Shown in pieces: positions 53,409 to 62,744 of a stretch of DNA of 64,000 bases. The position numbers and the translations under genes were made by a program. Source of the stretch: Prochlorococcus sp. AG-409-K04 (GTDB lineage Bacteria; Cyanobacteriota; Cyanobacteriia; PCC-6307; Cyanobiaceae); NCBI GenBank assembly GCA_003215555.1, contig QCKE01000005.1, positions 21,054 to 85,053 on the forward strand, written 5' to 3'. The notes beneath the pieces were generated by a model, which saw nothing but the letters and a program-made list of their open reading frames with translations, searched no databases and was not told the origin of the DNA. Numbering within the stretch: the first letter of the stretch is position 1; the number at the start of each line of letters is the position of its first letter.

Positions 53409-55274
53409 TTAATACCTAATACCTAAAACATCTATACTAATATTTAAAAGGTATTTAATATAGTTATTTTCTTTGTCAATAAAAGAAGATGATATTTCCT
53501 TTTTTTTATAGTCGTATTCTATTTTAATATTTTGCTCATTCAATAGAATAATATTACCTATATCGTTTTGATAGCATTTATAAGTTCGATTAGAGTTTTT
53601 AAATATTTGAACTGCTGCATACTCTCTAAAATCAATTATTTCCAAAATTGGAACAATATCATTTTTGATGTGTTTATAGTCTAATGAAAATACTATATCA
53701 ACAATTTGAGGAATAACCAGTCCCTTATTCTTCTTCCAAATAACCCCTTCAAATGTAATGTCATTTTGCTTTAGTTTGAGAGATATTTGGCCAAAATATC
53801 CGTATTTGTAATTAGTTACTTCTATACATCTACTCCAGAATATTGGTTTTGGATTGCCAATTCCGAATGGTTCTAGCTTTGTAAGTTCATGAAGTAACTT
53901 ACTATCTATGTTTTTAAATTGAATGAGTGATTCTGGTTTGATATTACATTTAAACCTTGACCGACTTAGCCATTTATCTGCTATTAAATTTAGCTTTTCC
54001 TCCAAAGGAATAATATTTTCTGCTTTTATTGTAAAGCCTCCTGCAGCCTGATGTCCACCATATTTTTCTATTAAATCTGAGCAACTTTTAAGTGTTTCTA
54101 TTACATTAAAGCCTTCCGGTGACCTTACAGAACCTCTAAATGTTCCACTTCCATCTGAAGATAAAATAGCTGTGGGACGAGAATATTTCTCCATAACTCT
54201 CGAGGCTACAATACCAATTACACCATGGTGCCAATGTGATTGAGCTAACAGTATAAATGATGGTGTGCTATTTGATTTCTCTAATAGATTTAGTGCTTCT
54301 GTTTCTATGGAGCCACATAAATTTCTTCTTCGCTTATTTATATCTTCGCATTCCTTAACTTGAGATAGGATTTCTTCTTCGTCTTCTTCCAGAAACAAAT
54401 TAATAATTCTTTTTGGATCATCAATCCTACCTATGGAATTAATTCTAGGTGCTATTTTAAAGCTTATATCTTTAGAAGTGATTTTATTTTGAGTTATTTT
54501 TGCGCTTTTTATAAGTGCCCTTAGTCCCTTACATTCTGTTTTTGCTAAATTTTTTACCCAGGATTTTAGCCAGTATCTATTCGCTCCATTAAGTGCTGCC
54601 ATATCAGCTATGGTTCCAATGCATAATAAGTCCTTGGATATATTTAGTACATCCTTTACATTCATTATTTCTGAGACTGCTTGAGCTAATACAAAAGCTA
54701 CACCAACGCCAGCAATACTCTTATATGGAGAATTATAAGGTGTCTTTTCGGGATGGACTACAGCAAATGCATCATCAAGCTTATTATTAATCTTATGGTG
54801 GTCTGTAACTATTACATCTATGTTCTGTGATTTTGCATATTCCAATTCTTCTACAGCTGAAACTCCATTATCTACAGTTATTATTAATTTGATACCTCTT
54901 TTTTGTACTAAATCAATAATAGATTTATTAAGACCATATCCTTCTTTTATTCTTGAAGGAATAATAGGATAAGGTCTACCATTTAACTTCCTAAGTACAT
55001 CAACAATTAATGCTGTACTTGTCATTCCATCAGCGTCATAATCACCACTAATTGCTATTTCACTGTTAAGTAATATTGATTCTTTTATTCTTTCAGAAGC
55101 TTTTTTTAAGTCCGGAAAATGTAGAAGTGGATCTGGTAATTCATCTGGGTACAAATATTTGATAACTTGTGTTGTATTTTTGTATCCTCTTCTATAAAGA
55201 ACTTCCCTAATATTATAGGAAAGGTCTAATTCACAGTTATTCTTTAACTCTATAGTGTCAGGTAATTTCCACAT
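53409..55274 (-). CDS. recJ: Single-stranded-DNA 5'-3' exonuclease
   Basis: RecJ degrades single-stranded DNA in recombination and repair. The 621-residue product has the DHH phosphoesterase motifs: GDYDADGMTSTAL (residues 77-89) as motif I, VTVDNGVSAVEE and VTDHHKI as motifs II and III, and the DHHA1-type WHHGVIGIVASRVMEKYSRPTAIL. GGHQAAGG follows. Length is typical of cyanobacterial RecJ. Confidence 0.94.
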   Translation of the reverse strand: MWKLPDTIELKNNCELDLSYNIREVLYRRGYKNTTQVIKYLYPDELPDPLLHFPDLKKASERIKESILLNSEIAISGDYDADGMTSTALIVDVLRKLNGRPYPIIPSRIKEGYGLNKSIIDLVQKRGIKLIITVDNGVSAVEELEYAKSQNIDVIVTDHHKINNKLDDAFAVVHPEKTPYNSPYKSIAGVGVAFVLAQAVSEIMNVKDVLNISKDLLCIGTIADMAALNGANRYWLKSWVKNLAKTECKGLRALIKSAKITQNKITSKDISFKIAPRINSIGRIDDPKRIINLFLEEDEEEILSQVKECEDINKRRRNLCGSIETEALNLLEKSNSTPSFILLAQSHWHHGVIGIVASRVMEKYSRPTAILSSDGSGTFRGSVRSPEGFNVIETLKSCSDLIEKYGGHQAAGGFTIKAENIIPLEEKLNLIADKWLSRSRFKCNIKPESLIQFKNIDSKLLHELTKLEPFGIGNPKPIFWSRCIEVTNYKYGYFGQISLKLKQNDITFEGVIWKKNKGLVIPQIVDIVFSLDYKHIKNDIVPILEIIDFREYAAVQIFKNSNRTYKCYQNDIGNIILLNEQNIKIEYDYKKKEISSSFIDKENNYIKYLLNISIDVLGIRY

Positions 55275-55331
55275 GCTCTGATTTTAATTTAAATGAGATA
55301 ATATTTTCTTATCGCTATTGACTGACTGTTT

Positions 55332-56087
55332 ATGGGGAGATTGCAATGTGTCTATTGGGACCTTGACGGGACTATAGCGGATACAGAGATGACTGGCCAT
55401 CGTATAGCCTTTAATAAAGCTTTTTTCGATATGTCTCTTAATTGGTCTTGGGGGACAGAAATATACTCAAAATTATTGCTCATTGCAGGTGGAAAAAATA
55501 GAATTAGATATTATTCTAAATTAATAGGTGAAGATATAGACGATGATCTTATAAAAAAAATTCATATAAGAAAACAAACACACTATCAGAATTTAGTAAA
55601 TAATGGTTCTATATGTTTTAGAACTGGTGTTGAAAGACTAGTAGAAGAACTGCAAAGTAGAAATATTGATCAATGGATTGTTACTACTTCTGGAAAACAA
55701 GCTGTAACTACATTATTATCAAAGAAGTTTAAGTCTTATTCTTTACTATTTAGAGGTATAATTTCTGGAGAAGATGTAAAATTACATAAACCTAATGCGG
55801 AGGCTTATTTGTTGGCTATTAAAAAAAGTAAGGTTAATACTTGTAATTCTATTGTTATAGAAGATTCTGAAATAGGATTGTCAGCAGCTTCATCAGCAAA
55901 ACTGAAATGTGTTCTAACCCTTTCTCCTTGGAATCAGATATTTTCACCCTTTATGAAAAAGGCTTGTTTGGTATCAGATCATTTAGGTGATATAAATAGT
56001 CCATCAAAATTCTACTATGGACACACCGATGAAAATATGGTTAATTATAAATGCCTACTTTCTCTCTTAGAAAATAATTCTAAATGA
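55332..56087 (+). CDS. HAD-superfamily hydrolase, CbbY/phosphoglucomutase-like
   Basis: This is a 251-residue HAD hydrolase. Motif I is WDLDGTIADTE (nucleophile D10, D12), motif II is the TTSGKQ stretch, motif III includes the K in HKPNAEAYLLA, and motif IV is IEDSEIGLSAASSA. The helical cap after motif I is of the C1 type found in CbbY and phosphoglycolate phosphatases. The substrate is probably a phosphosugar; it is not identified. It overlaps the Ycf20 gene by 4 bp. Confidence 0.82.
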   Translation: MGRLQCVYWDLDGTIADTEMTGHRIAFNKAFFDMSLNWSWGTEIYSKLLLIAGGKNRIRYYSKLIGEDIDDDLIKKIHIRKQTHYQNLVNNGSICFRTGVERLVEELQSRNIDQWIVTTSGKQAVTTLLSKKFKSYSLLFRGIISGEDVKLHKPNAEAYLLAIKKSKVNTCNSIVIEDSEIGLSAASSAKLKCVLTLSPWNQIFSPFMKKACLVSDHLGDINSPSKFYYGHTDENMVNYKCLLSLLENNSK

Positions 56088-56419
56088 AAGTTCAAAAAAC
56101 TAATTATAGTTCTTTAGTTGAATTCATAATAAATTCCTTTTCGCAATCTTTTGTTGGACCATGGAAATTTAGATCTATATCCCTGATAGCTATTTTATCA
56201 GGATATTATATTGCTTCATCTATATCCTCATATTTCCTAGCTATTACTAATCAAAGAATATTTATTTGCTTTATTCTATTATTAATTTATGAATTTTCTG
56301 TACGTTCAAGAAATTTTATTATTAATAGAAAACTTTCTATAATGTTGTTAATAATAGATAACTTGAGAATTGGTATAACTTATTCAATAGTTTTAGAAGC
56401 TTTCAAACTAGGTTCCTAA
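56084..56419 (+). CDS. Ycf20 / DUF565 membrane protein
   Basis: This is a 111-residue protein with three membrane segments. The block GPWKFRSISLIAILSGYYIASSISS and the NLRIGITYSIVLEAFKLG ending match Ycf20 (DUF565), known from cyanobacteria and algal/plant plastids. In Chlamydomonas and Arabidopsis relatives are needed for full non-photochemical quenching. Role here is unknown. Translationally coupled to the HAD gene by a 4-bp overlap. Confidence 0.72.
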   Translation: MKVQKTNYSSLVEFIINSFSQSFVGPWKFRSISLIAILSGYYIASSISSYFLAITNQRIFICFILLLIYEFSVRSRNFIINRKLSIMLLIIDNLRIGITYSIVLEAFKLGS

Positions 56420-56433
56420 AGTGTCTTTATATT

Positions 56434-56610
56434 CTATTCTTCTCCTTCTTCTTCTTCAGCTACTGGATATACAAAGCCTTTTGCCCGGCCAGTAAGAACA
56501 GATTTACCTAATGATAGTGCTTTTGCTGCCGCGTCAGAAGCCTTAGCTCTCCATACTGAATTCCTCTGGTTCCTCTTTGATTTAGAGGTTTTTTTCTTTG
56601 GAACGGCCAC
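56434..56610 (-). CDS. rpmF: 50S ribosomal protein L32
   Basis: This is a 58-residue basic protein starting [19 protein letters not shown], the L32 signature, with an acidic tail (AEEEEGEE) as in cyanobacterial L32. No zinc cysteines are present, which is usual for this group. The start codon is GTG at 56610. It is convergent with the Ycf20 gene (14 bp apart) and divergent from the FtsH-like gene. The gene is easily missed because of its size and start. Confidence 0.93.
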   Translation of the reverse strand: MAVPKKKTSKSKRNQRNSVWRAKASDAAAKALSLGKSVLTGRAKGFVYPVAEEEEGEE

Positions 56611-56756
56611 TTTTAGATCCTAGCTACAGTAATTATCGAACTTTCAAGCGATTTAGTCAAATATTAAATGATTTGTAAAGCTCACAAAAAAATCTATGAT
56701 GAACTTATATATTATTATTAATATTCTTATTTTGATTTAATTTTATAAAATATAAA

Positions 56757-58520
56757 GTGTTTTCTAACTCCAGCGCTAATAAAAAATTTAAAAAAGCAAG
56801 TTATAGCGATGTGCTTGAAGATATAAATTTAGGCAATGTAGATTCTTTAGTTCTTATATCTGATATGCGATTGTTATATGTATATTATAAGGATGGATCT
56901 AAATCAGAAGTATCGATTCTTCCTAATGATCAAAACATCATAAGATTATCAGAATCATCTAGAACACCTTTGAATGTTAGGGATATTAGAGAAGCAAAAT
57001 TGATCGAATCATATACAGCTAATTTTACTGTATCAGTGATATTTATACTATTTGTATTTGTCCTTATAAAGCAGGTTCTGAAACTTGCTGATAAGAGTAT
57101 TTCATTTATTACAGGTAAAAACTCTTTTGTTGATCATACATCTTTAAATACTTCATTTGATGATATAGCTGGTATGCCAGAGGCTTTAGAAGAAGTTAGA
57201 GAAATTGTTTCCTTTCTAAAGGAGCCTAAAAGGTATACAGATATAGGGGCCAAAATACCAAGAGGGTATCTTTTATCTGGACCTCCAGGTACAGGAAAGA
57301 CCTTGTTGGCAAAAGCTATAGCTCGAGAAGCAGATGTTCCTTTTCTGTCTTTATCTGGATCTGAATTTGTAGAGCTATTTGTAGGAATAGGAGCTACTCG
57401 AATAAAAAATCTTTTTTTGCAGGCTAAAGATAAATCTCCTTCAATAATATTTATTGATGAAATAGACTCAATTGGTAGGCAAAGAGGTTATGGGCAGGGA
57501 GGAGGCCATGATGAAAGAGAGCAAACATTAAATCAATTACTGACTGAGATGGATGGATTTAATTCAAACAATGGTGTAATTGTCATTGCGGCTACAAATA
57601 GAATTGATGTATTAGATACTGCCTTAACTAGACCAGGTAGATTTGATCGTTTTATTGAAGTTAGCCTCCCTGATCAAAAGGGCAGATTTGACATTCTGTC
57701 AATTCATGCTCTTTCAAAACCTCTTGCATTATGTGTAAATCTGAAAGATATAGCGCTAAGAACTATAGGCTTCTCAGGAGCAGAACTCTCAAATCTACTA
57801 AATGAATCAGCAATTATTGCAGCTAGAGAAAATAAATCTAAAATATCAGCAGATCATATTAATAAGTCGTTAGATCGTATATATAATGGAGCTTCTAAGA
57901 CATTAAATAATAGTTTAAATTCTAAAAAGATTGTTGCCTACAATACAATTGGAAGAGCAATAGTAGCATCAATACTTCCTTCGTCAGATAAAGTTGATAA
58001 AATATCAATGACAAATTCCTATAATTCATTAGGAGGATCTATAAGGTTCATACCAATCGCAGACATTAATGATGAGAGCTTATTTACTAGAAAATACTTA
58101 ATGAATAAACTATCTATCTCATTAGGAGGAAGGGCAGCAGAGGAAATTGTATATGGTAATTCTGAAATTACTCAATTAGCACAGACACAAATTCATGATG
58201 CGACTAAATTAGCAAGAAAAATGGTAACGAAATACGGTTTTTCAAGCAATAAATCTTTATTAATTAATACTCAGGAAAACTCCTTGTTTGCCAGTAATTT
58301 CTTAAGAAGAAAGTCATATTCTGCCAATAAGACATCAAAAGAAGTAGATAGTGAAATTCACATTCTCATATCTGAGGCTTATATTAAAGCTAAACATATT
58401 ATTAAAAATAATATTTATGTTATGGATGAGCTAGTTGAAAAATTAATTTTAGAAGAAACAATCACAGGAAAAATCTTTAGATCTATCATTTCTAGCCATG
58501 GTTTGAAAATAGATCCTTAG
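56757..58520 (+). CDS. FtsH-like AAA+ protein lacking the protease zinc site
   Basis: This is a 587-residue FtsH homologue starting at GTG. It begins directly with the extracytoplasmic-type domain (SYSDVLEDINLGNVDS), so the usual first membrane helix is missing. One helix lies at about 91-107. The AAA core is intact: Walker A GPPGTGKT 175-182, Walker B IIFIDEID 230-237, SRH near 279-298. But the HExxH zinc motif reads NTIGR (396-400), and the third zinc ligand (Asp of ANDIxxAT) is Gln in AQTQIHDAT. It is therefore probably an ATPase without protease activity, comparable to plant FtsHi proteins. It is in an operon with a downstream membrane protein, 7 bp apart. Confidence 0.9.
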   Translation: MFSNSSANKKFKKASYSDVLEDINLGNVDSLVLISDMRLLYVYYKDGSKSEVSILPNDQNIIRLSESSRTPLNVRDIREAKLIESYTANFTVSVIFILFVFVLIKQVLKLADKSISFITGKNSFVDHTSLNTSFDDIAGMPEALEEVREIVSFLKEPKRYTDIGAKIPRGYLLSGPPGTGKTLLAKAIAREADVPFLSLSGSEFVELFVGIGATRIKNLFLQAKDKSPSIIFIDEIDSIGRQRGYGQGGGHDEREQTLNQLLTEMDGFNSNNGVIVIAATNRIDVLDTALTRPGRFDRFIEVSLPDQKGRFDILSIHALSKPLALCVNLKDIALRTIGFSGAELSNLLNESAIIAARENKSKISADHINKSLDRIYNGASKTLNNSLNSKKIVAYNTIGRAIVASILPSSDKVDKISMTNSYNSLGGSIRFIPIADINDESLFTRKYLMNKLSISLGGRAAEEIVYGNSEITQLAQTQIHDATKLARKMVTKYGFSSNKSLLINTQENSLFASNFLRRKSYSANKTSKEVDSEIHILISEAYIKAKHIIKNNIYVMDELVEKLILEETITGKIFRSIISSHGLKIDP

Positions 58521-58527
58521 TATATTA

Positions 58528-59340
58528 ATGAAGGTAATGAATTTTATGAAAATTAAATTTGGTTATTTTCTAAGGTATATATTTGTACTTACATTAATAA
58601 ATTTAATTGCAAAATTAATTAAACAAACAAATTCCTTTCAGTATATAGATAATTCAATAGATAGTAGAAATATAATATACATTATTATGTCATTAATTGT
58701 TTCTATTATTCCATTCTTGTTCCACTTTAAATGGAATTTACAGTGGAACAAGATCAACAACAATTCTATTGAAGATATTTTTGATAAATCTATACCAAAA
58801 ATAAATACTAGAACTTATATTCCAATCTTATTTATAAATATATTTTTTCTTTACTTACTTTTTATTGTTTTTACTAACCTTTCCTTTGGTTCTGAAGTAA
58901 GTTATTACGATAAAATCATACTTTTAAATCCTATTTCTATATTTCAAGATACTATATCACAATTATATGTTATTACTTTCTTATTAATTACATTTATATC
59001 ACTTATAAAAAGGTCTGGAATAGTAATTTTTATTGTCTTATATTCATTACTATACAAGTATATTTTTAACGTTTTAATTAATTTAAGCTCTCTTAATGGT
59101 CATAATTCAATCTTTTTAAGTAATGATTTTTCAGTCACTAATTTCGTGTCCCTTTTTTCGATAATTGTTCTTGTATCTATTTCATCCTTAGCTACGGCTT
59201 CATACTCCTTACTAATATCAGGTCATTCACTATCTGAATTAAAATGTCAGAAGTTAAATTCTAAACATTATAAACTATTCATTAGTTTAATTAAAATAAA
59301 CATTATATTTTTAAGTTTTATCTTTGGTTTGTCTTTCTAG
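58528..59340 (+). CDS. Polytopic membrane protein of unknown function, behind the FtsH-like gene
   Basis: This is a 270-residue protein with about six to seven hydrophobic segments and basic loops. The loop IFDKSIPKINTRTYIPILF precedes the third segment, and ISSLATASYSLLISGHSLSELK lies near the end. It has no recognised domain. The short 7-bp gap to the FtsH-like gene suggests co-transcription and possibly a shared function, for example as substrate or partner of the pseudo-FtsH. Confidence 0.6.
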   Translation: MKVMNFMKIKFGYFLRYIFVLTLINLIAKLIKQTNSFQYIDNSIDSRNIIYIIMSLIVSIIPFLFHFKWNLQWNKINNNSIEDIFDKSIPKINTRTYIPILFINIFFLYLLFIVFTNLSFGSEVSYYDKIILLNPISIFQDTISQLYVITFLLITFISLIKRSGIVIFIVLYSLLYKYIFNVLINLSSLNGHNSIFLSNDFSVTNFVSLFSIIVLVSISSLATASYSLLISGHSLSELKCQKLNSKHYKLFISLIKINIIFLSFIFGLSF

Positions 59341-59360
59341 CTCATAACTAAAATATTGAT

Positions 59361-59954
59361 TTACAGGCTAGCAAAATACTCCTTGCTTCCCTTTGGATCT
59401 TCTAGCATTGTCTTTTCTCCTGGAGTCCAGTTTGCTGGACATACTTCATCTGGATTAGCTGCTACGTATTGATAGCCTTGAAGTATCCTTAATGTCTCAT
59501 CAACGTTTCTACCAACAGGCGCTTTATTTACAGTGCTATGCATAATAACTCCTTCTGGATTTATAAGAAACAAACCTCTGTCAGCTTCCCCATCATCATT
59601 TAGTACATTATAGGCCGTGGCAATTTCTCTTTTAAGATCTGAAACTAGTGGGTAAGCTATATCGCCTATGCCGCCTTTATTTCTAGGTGTTTGTATCCAC
59701 GCAAGATGGCAATGCTTACTATCAACAGAAACTCCAAGAATTTCTGTATTTTTAGAAGAAAAATCAGAGTACCTATCGCTAAATGCTGTTATTTCTGTTG
59801 GACATACGAAAGTAAAATCTAGAGGATAAAAGAAAAGTACAACCCATTTCCCACGGTAATCACTTAAAGAGATTTGTTTGAATTCTTGATCAAAAACAGC
59901 TTCAGCACTGAAATCTGGGGCTTGTTGGCCAACTCTTAAGCATCCTTCGGTCAT
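59361..59954 (-). CDS. 2-Cys peroxiredoxin
   Basis: This is a 197-residue thiol peroxidase of the AhpC/Prx1 type that reduces peroxides using thioredoxin. The peroxidatic Cys is in [11 protein letters not shown] and the resolving Cys in [28 protein letters not shown] is the dimer/decamer-interface region. The start [10 protein letters not shown] is preferred over an ATG three codons upstream. It should protect the photosynthetic cell from hydrogen peroxide. Confidence 0.94.
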   Translation of the reverse strand: MTEGCLRVGQQAPDFSAEAVFDQEFKQISLSDYRGKWVVLFFYPLDFTFVCPTEITAFSDRYSDFSSKNTEILGVSVDSKHCHLAWIQTPRNKGGIGDIAYPLVSDLKREIATAYNVLNDDGEADRGLFLINPEGVIMHSTVNKAPVGRNVDETLRILQGYQYVAANPDEVCPANWTPGEKTMLEDPKGSKEYFASL

Positions 59955-60080
59955 GACATTCAAGAATGAAAAAATAATTATATTGGCTTGTATTCAAATG
60001 AACAAACCATCTATAATTTAACATAAACACACCCTAAGCGTGATTGTTAATCTGCTTAATACTATCTTTCCTAAAACAAT

Positions 60081-60239
60081 ATGAGTAATTCAAAATGGGA
60101 TATGTCAATACTTAGAAAATTCAATTCAACATCTCATTCCAAGATTTTGAGCTACTTGAAAAATGAATTAATAAAGCACCCAATTCAAAGAAATAACTCG
60201 AAAATTAATTCTAATAGAAGCCAGAAAAAAGCAAATTAA
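60081..60239 (+). CDS. Small basic hypothetical protein (52 aa)
   Basis: The ATG at 60081 opens a 52-codon frame. The product is soluble and rich in Lys, Asn and Ser (MSNSKWDMSILRKFNSTS and onward), with a strongly basic end. No motif recognised. The composition fits A+T-rich background, so confidence is moderate. It is divergent from the peroxiredoxin gene. Confidence 0.45.
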   Translation: MSNSKWDMSILRKFNSTSHSKILSYLKNELIKHPIQRNNSKINSNRSQKKAN

Positions 60240-60328
60240 ATATTTGCTTGTTAAGTTTTAAACAAAACAGAACTCAATTCTAGAGTTATTAGAACTTGAA
60301 TTAGAAGTCAAGATATGCTTCTTTTGAA

Positions 60329-60402
60329 TGTCAGTGGAGAGACTTGAACTCTCGACCTCAGCGTTATGAATGCTGTGCTCTAACCAGCTGAGCTACACTG
60401 AC
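60329..60402 (-). tRNA. tRNA-Met (CAT), elongator type
   Basis: This is a 74-nt cloverleaf on the minus strand. The acceptor stem GTCAGTG/CACTGAC is perfect, with discriminator A. The D-arm is GCTC-AGCTGGTTA-GAGC, the anticodon loop TTCATAA gives CAT, and the T-arm is GAGAG-TTCAAGT-CTCTC. The last base pair of the anticodon stem is an A-C mismatch. No CCA is encoded. The perfect first acceptor pair (G-C) shows that it is not the initiator. Confidence 0.95.
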
Positions 60403-60412
60403 ATGGTTCTGC

Positions 60413-60418
60413 ATTATA
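60413..60418 (-). promoter_or_regulatory. -10 box of tRNA-Met
   Basis: TATAAT on the minus strand at 60413-60418 lies 10 bp before the first base of the tRNA, implying a leader of only a few bases. Confidence 0.5.
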
Positions 60419-60652
60419 ATCTACAGAAGGTCAATATTCAAAAAATCAAAATCAATAGCTTGTTGGCTTTTATTTTGGTTACCCTATACTTATATTCGAT
60501 AATAAATTTTCAGAATATGCATGGCTAATTATTCTAGAATTAATACATATTTTTTTTAAGATAGTAAATAATAATTAGTTTGCAACAAATTAGCAACATA
60601 ATATTTTAAATTAATTATAAACATTATATTTGTATAGGTGTTGATTTTACTA

Positions 60653-61237
60653 ATGAAGAACAAGTCTTATAAATTTATTTTTGTTTTTATTTTACTAATT
60701 TCAAGTACATATATATATATTACTCCTTATATTTCAATTTTGCTTTTTAAATTGGCTATAGAATCTAACAATTCAGCAAAATTTAATAAATATATAGATT
60801 TTAATTTACTTAGAGCAAGTCTAAAGGAGCAAATTTATGATATTGCTTATAAAACTACTTATGAGAGTTTGGAGGAAATCGATAATTATAGAATAAAAAT
60901 GATATTAATTAAACCAATAATAAAAAATATTGTAAATGCTTCAGTAGACAATACAGTTACACCAAAAGGAATAGAAACCTTATTAAAAACAGGTAATATG
61001 GCTAATTTTGAAGTTAATAAAAAAGAATTAGATAATTCTGAATCCGTAATAGATAACAAACAAATTACTAAAAAGAAAAAACAAAACCTCAAATTATATT
61101 ATAAAGGCATTAATAGTTTTGTAATTGAAAATCAAATTAATACATCAAGTAATAAAGTCTTTGCAATATGGAATAGAGAATCCATATATAGATGGAAGCT
61201 TGTTGATATAGATTTTACAAGTAATGATAATAAGTAA
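60653..61237 (+). CDS. DUF2939-like secreted or anchored protein
   Basis: This is a roughly 194-residue protein with an N-terminal membrane segment (FIFVFILLISSTYIYI). The start of DUF2939 follows: PYISILLFKLAIESNNSAKFNKYIDFNLLRASLKEQ. A Lys-rich middle and a strand-rich end (YRWKLVDIDF) come after it. The ATG at 60653 is chosen. The family occurs in many bacteria with unknown function. It is convergent with trmL. Confidence 0.68.
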   Translation: MKNKSYKFIFVFILLISSTYIYITPYISILLFKLAIESNNSAKFNKYIDFNLLRASLKEQIYDIAYKTTYESLEEIDNYRIKMILIKPIIKNIVNASVDNTVTPKGIETLLKTGNMANFEVNKKELDNSESVIDNKQITKKKKQNLKLYYKGINSFVIENQINTSSNKVFAIWNRESIYRWKLVDIDFTSNDNK

Positions 61238-61717
61238 TTAAAAATTATCTTTCTCGATATATGAATATGCCTTGTATATGGCAATTCCTACAGAAACTGA
61301 CAGATTTAAACTCCTAACCCCATTTTGATTTAAATCAGAAGAAATACCTGGCATTACTATTTTACTTATTATATCTACTTTTCCTTTTATATTATTGGGC
61401 AAACCCAAGTCTTCTCTACCAAATAATAGGCAATCATTTTTTTTAAATTTTATATCTTCTATAGATATGTCACCAGCTTTACTAAAAGCTATTATTCTAG
61501 ATTGATCATTATATTTTAAATAATGTTCAAATGATTTATGAGTCAAGAGGTTTATGTGTTTCCAGTAGTCTAGACCTGCTCTTAGAAGATATTTGTCATC
61601 TAAACTAAAACCAAGAGGATGAATCAGGTCTAGTGCGCAATTGAATGCCAAACATGTTCTTCCTATATTTCCTGTATTTTGTGGAATTCGAGGTTCCAAT
61701 AATCCTATTCTAATCAT
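61238..61717 (-). CDS. trmL: tRNA (cytidine/uridine-34-2'-O)-methyltransferase
   Basis: TrmL methylates the wobble ribose of tRNA-Leu isoacceptors. The 159-residue SPOUT enzyme starts IRIGLLEPRIPQNTGNIGRTCL (motif 1 with N and R) and has LLFGREDLGLPNNI and GVRSLNLSVSVGIAIYKAY as motifs 2 and 3, forming the SAM knot. It overlaps the cobU-like gene by 8 bp, so the two are translated from one message. Confidence 0.92.
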   Translation of the reverse strand: MIRIGLLEPRIPQNTGNIGRTCLAFNCALDLIHPLGFSLDDKYLLRAGLDYWKHINLLTHKSFEHYLKYNDQSRIIAFSKAGDISIEDIKFKKNDCLLFGREDLGLPNNIKGKVDIISKIVMPGISSDLNQNGVRSLNLSVSVGIAIYKAYSYIEKDNF

Positions 61718-62267
61718 TAGAATTAATGCTTACACTATTGCTTTTAAGATTAATTGCGCGTCCTCGAAAAACCAGCCAACTATCTTTACTGATATGTTCA
61801 ATATCCTGGGTTAATTTGCCAAGGCGATCTCTAAAAATATTACCAACTTTGGTAGTAGGAGAAACACCCCAGCCTGTTTCTTCTGCAACAATGACAACTA
61901 GTCCATTGAATTTACTTAATGAATCAATAATAGTATCTGAATAAATCTGCCAATTTCTAGAACTAAAATTAATATACTCCGCAATAACACCACCTAAAGA
62001 ATCAATTAGTAATGAATTATTGCTATTCAAACCAGATATTACTTTAGTTATATCTGCTGATTCTATTAGTTTCCATTCTGATGGTCTCCTTTCTCTGTGC
62101 TTTCTAATTCTTTTAATCCACGATTCATCTTCATTATTATTTATATGAGTAGCCTGATAAACTATATCTTTTTTACTATATTTAATTATATTCTCTGCCC
62201 ATTCACTTTTACCACTTCTGGCTGGTCCACTAATTAAAATTGTACCTAAATCTTGATATATTTTCAC
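61710..62267 (-). CDS. cobU: Adenosylcobinamide kinase / adenosylcobinamide-phosphate guanylyltransferase
   Basis: CobU (CobP) phosphorylates and then guanylylates adenosylcobinamide in the nucleotide-loop assembly of cobalamin-type cofactors. The 185-residue product has the P-loop GPARSGKSEWAE (residues 14-25), HRERRPSEWKLIE and VIVAEETGWGVSPTTKVGNIFRDRLG. Picocyanobacteria make pseudocobalamin de novo, so the gene fits. Overlaps trmL by 8 bp. Confidence 0.92.
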   Translation of the reverse strand: MKIYQDLGTILISGPARSGKSEWAENIIKYSKKDIVYQATHINNNEDESWIKRIRKHRERRPSEWKLIESADITKVISGLNSNNSLLIDSLGGVIAEYINFSSRNWQIYSDTIIDSLSKFNGLVVIVAEETGWGVSPTTKVGNIFRDRLGKLTQDIEHISKDSWLVFRGRAINLKSNSVSINSND

Positions 62268-62276
62268 TATAATAAG

Positions 62277-62603
62277 TTACTTGGAAAAATACCACCAAGT
62301 AACTAATGGTGCAGCTATTGCTATTACAAGTGTACCTACAACTAAAGGAATTGCTAGTGTTCTACCAATTTCCTTATTACGCATAACATTAAAATTGGGG
62401 TCAGTTATAGGATCACTTAAAGAGGTACTTTCTTTTACCTCGTAGTCTAAAGTCATAACTATAGGATTTGTATCGAAAAAGTTGGTATTAGTACTAATAT
62501 TTTGAACTGTATTACTAAGAGCTTTTGAGGGCGAAATCGCCGTGAATAAAACTATAAAACAAATAGATGTAGAAAGAAGAATTTTGAAAAGGTGTTTTAT
62601 CAC
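62277..62603 (-). CDS. Hypothetical protein with signal peptide and C-terminal TM
   Basis: This is a 108-residue protein with a signal sequence (MIKHLFKILLSTSICFIVLF, cleavage possible after SKA). A polar middle follows, and a C-terminal membrane helix (LAIPLVVGTLVIAIAAPLV) with the end TWWYFSK. It should sit in the membrane with the middle on the extracytoplasmic or lumenal side. No family recognised. It lies 9 bp upstream of cobU on the same strand. Confidence 0.62.
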   Translation of the reverse strand: MIKHLFKILLSTSICFIVLFTAISPSKALSNTVQNISTNTNFFDTNPIVMTLDYEVKESTSLSDPITDPNFNVMRNKEIGRTLAIPLVVGTLVIAIAAPLVTWWYFSK

Positions 62604-62744
62604 GTGCCAATAAATTATAGAATATTTTTATTTTGGCATTATTAGGGAAATTTGTCTATTTTTATTAAAAAATTTTCGTTAAAATATTTCCCGTGAATTT
62701 TAATAACTAATTTTCTATAATAATTACAAAATATACTCTTGTAT

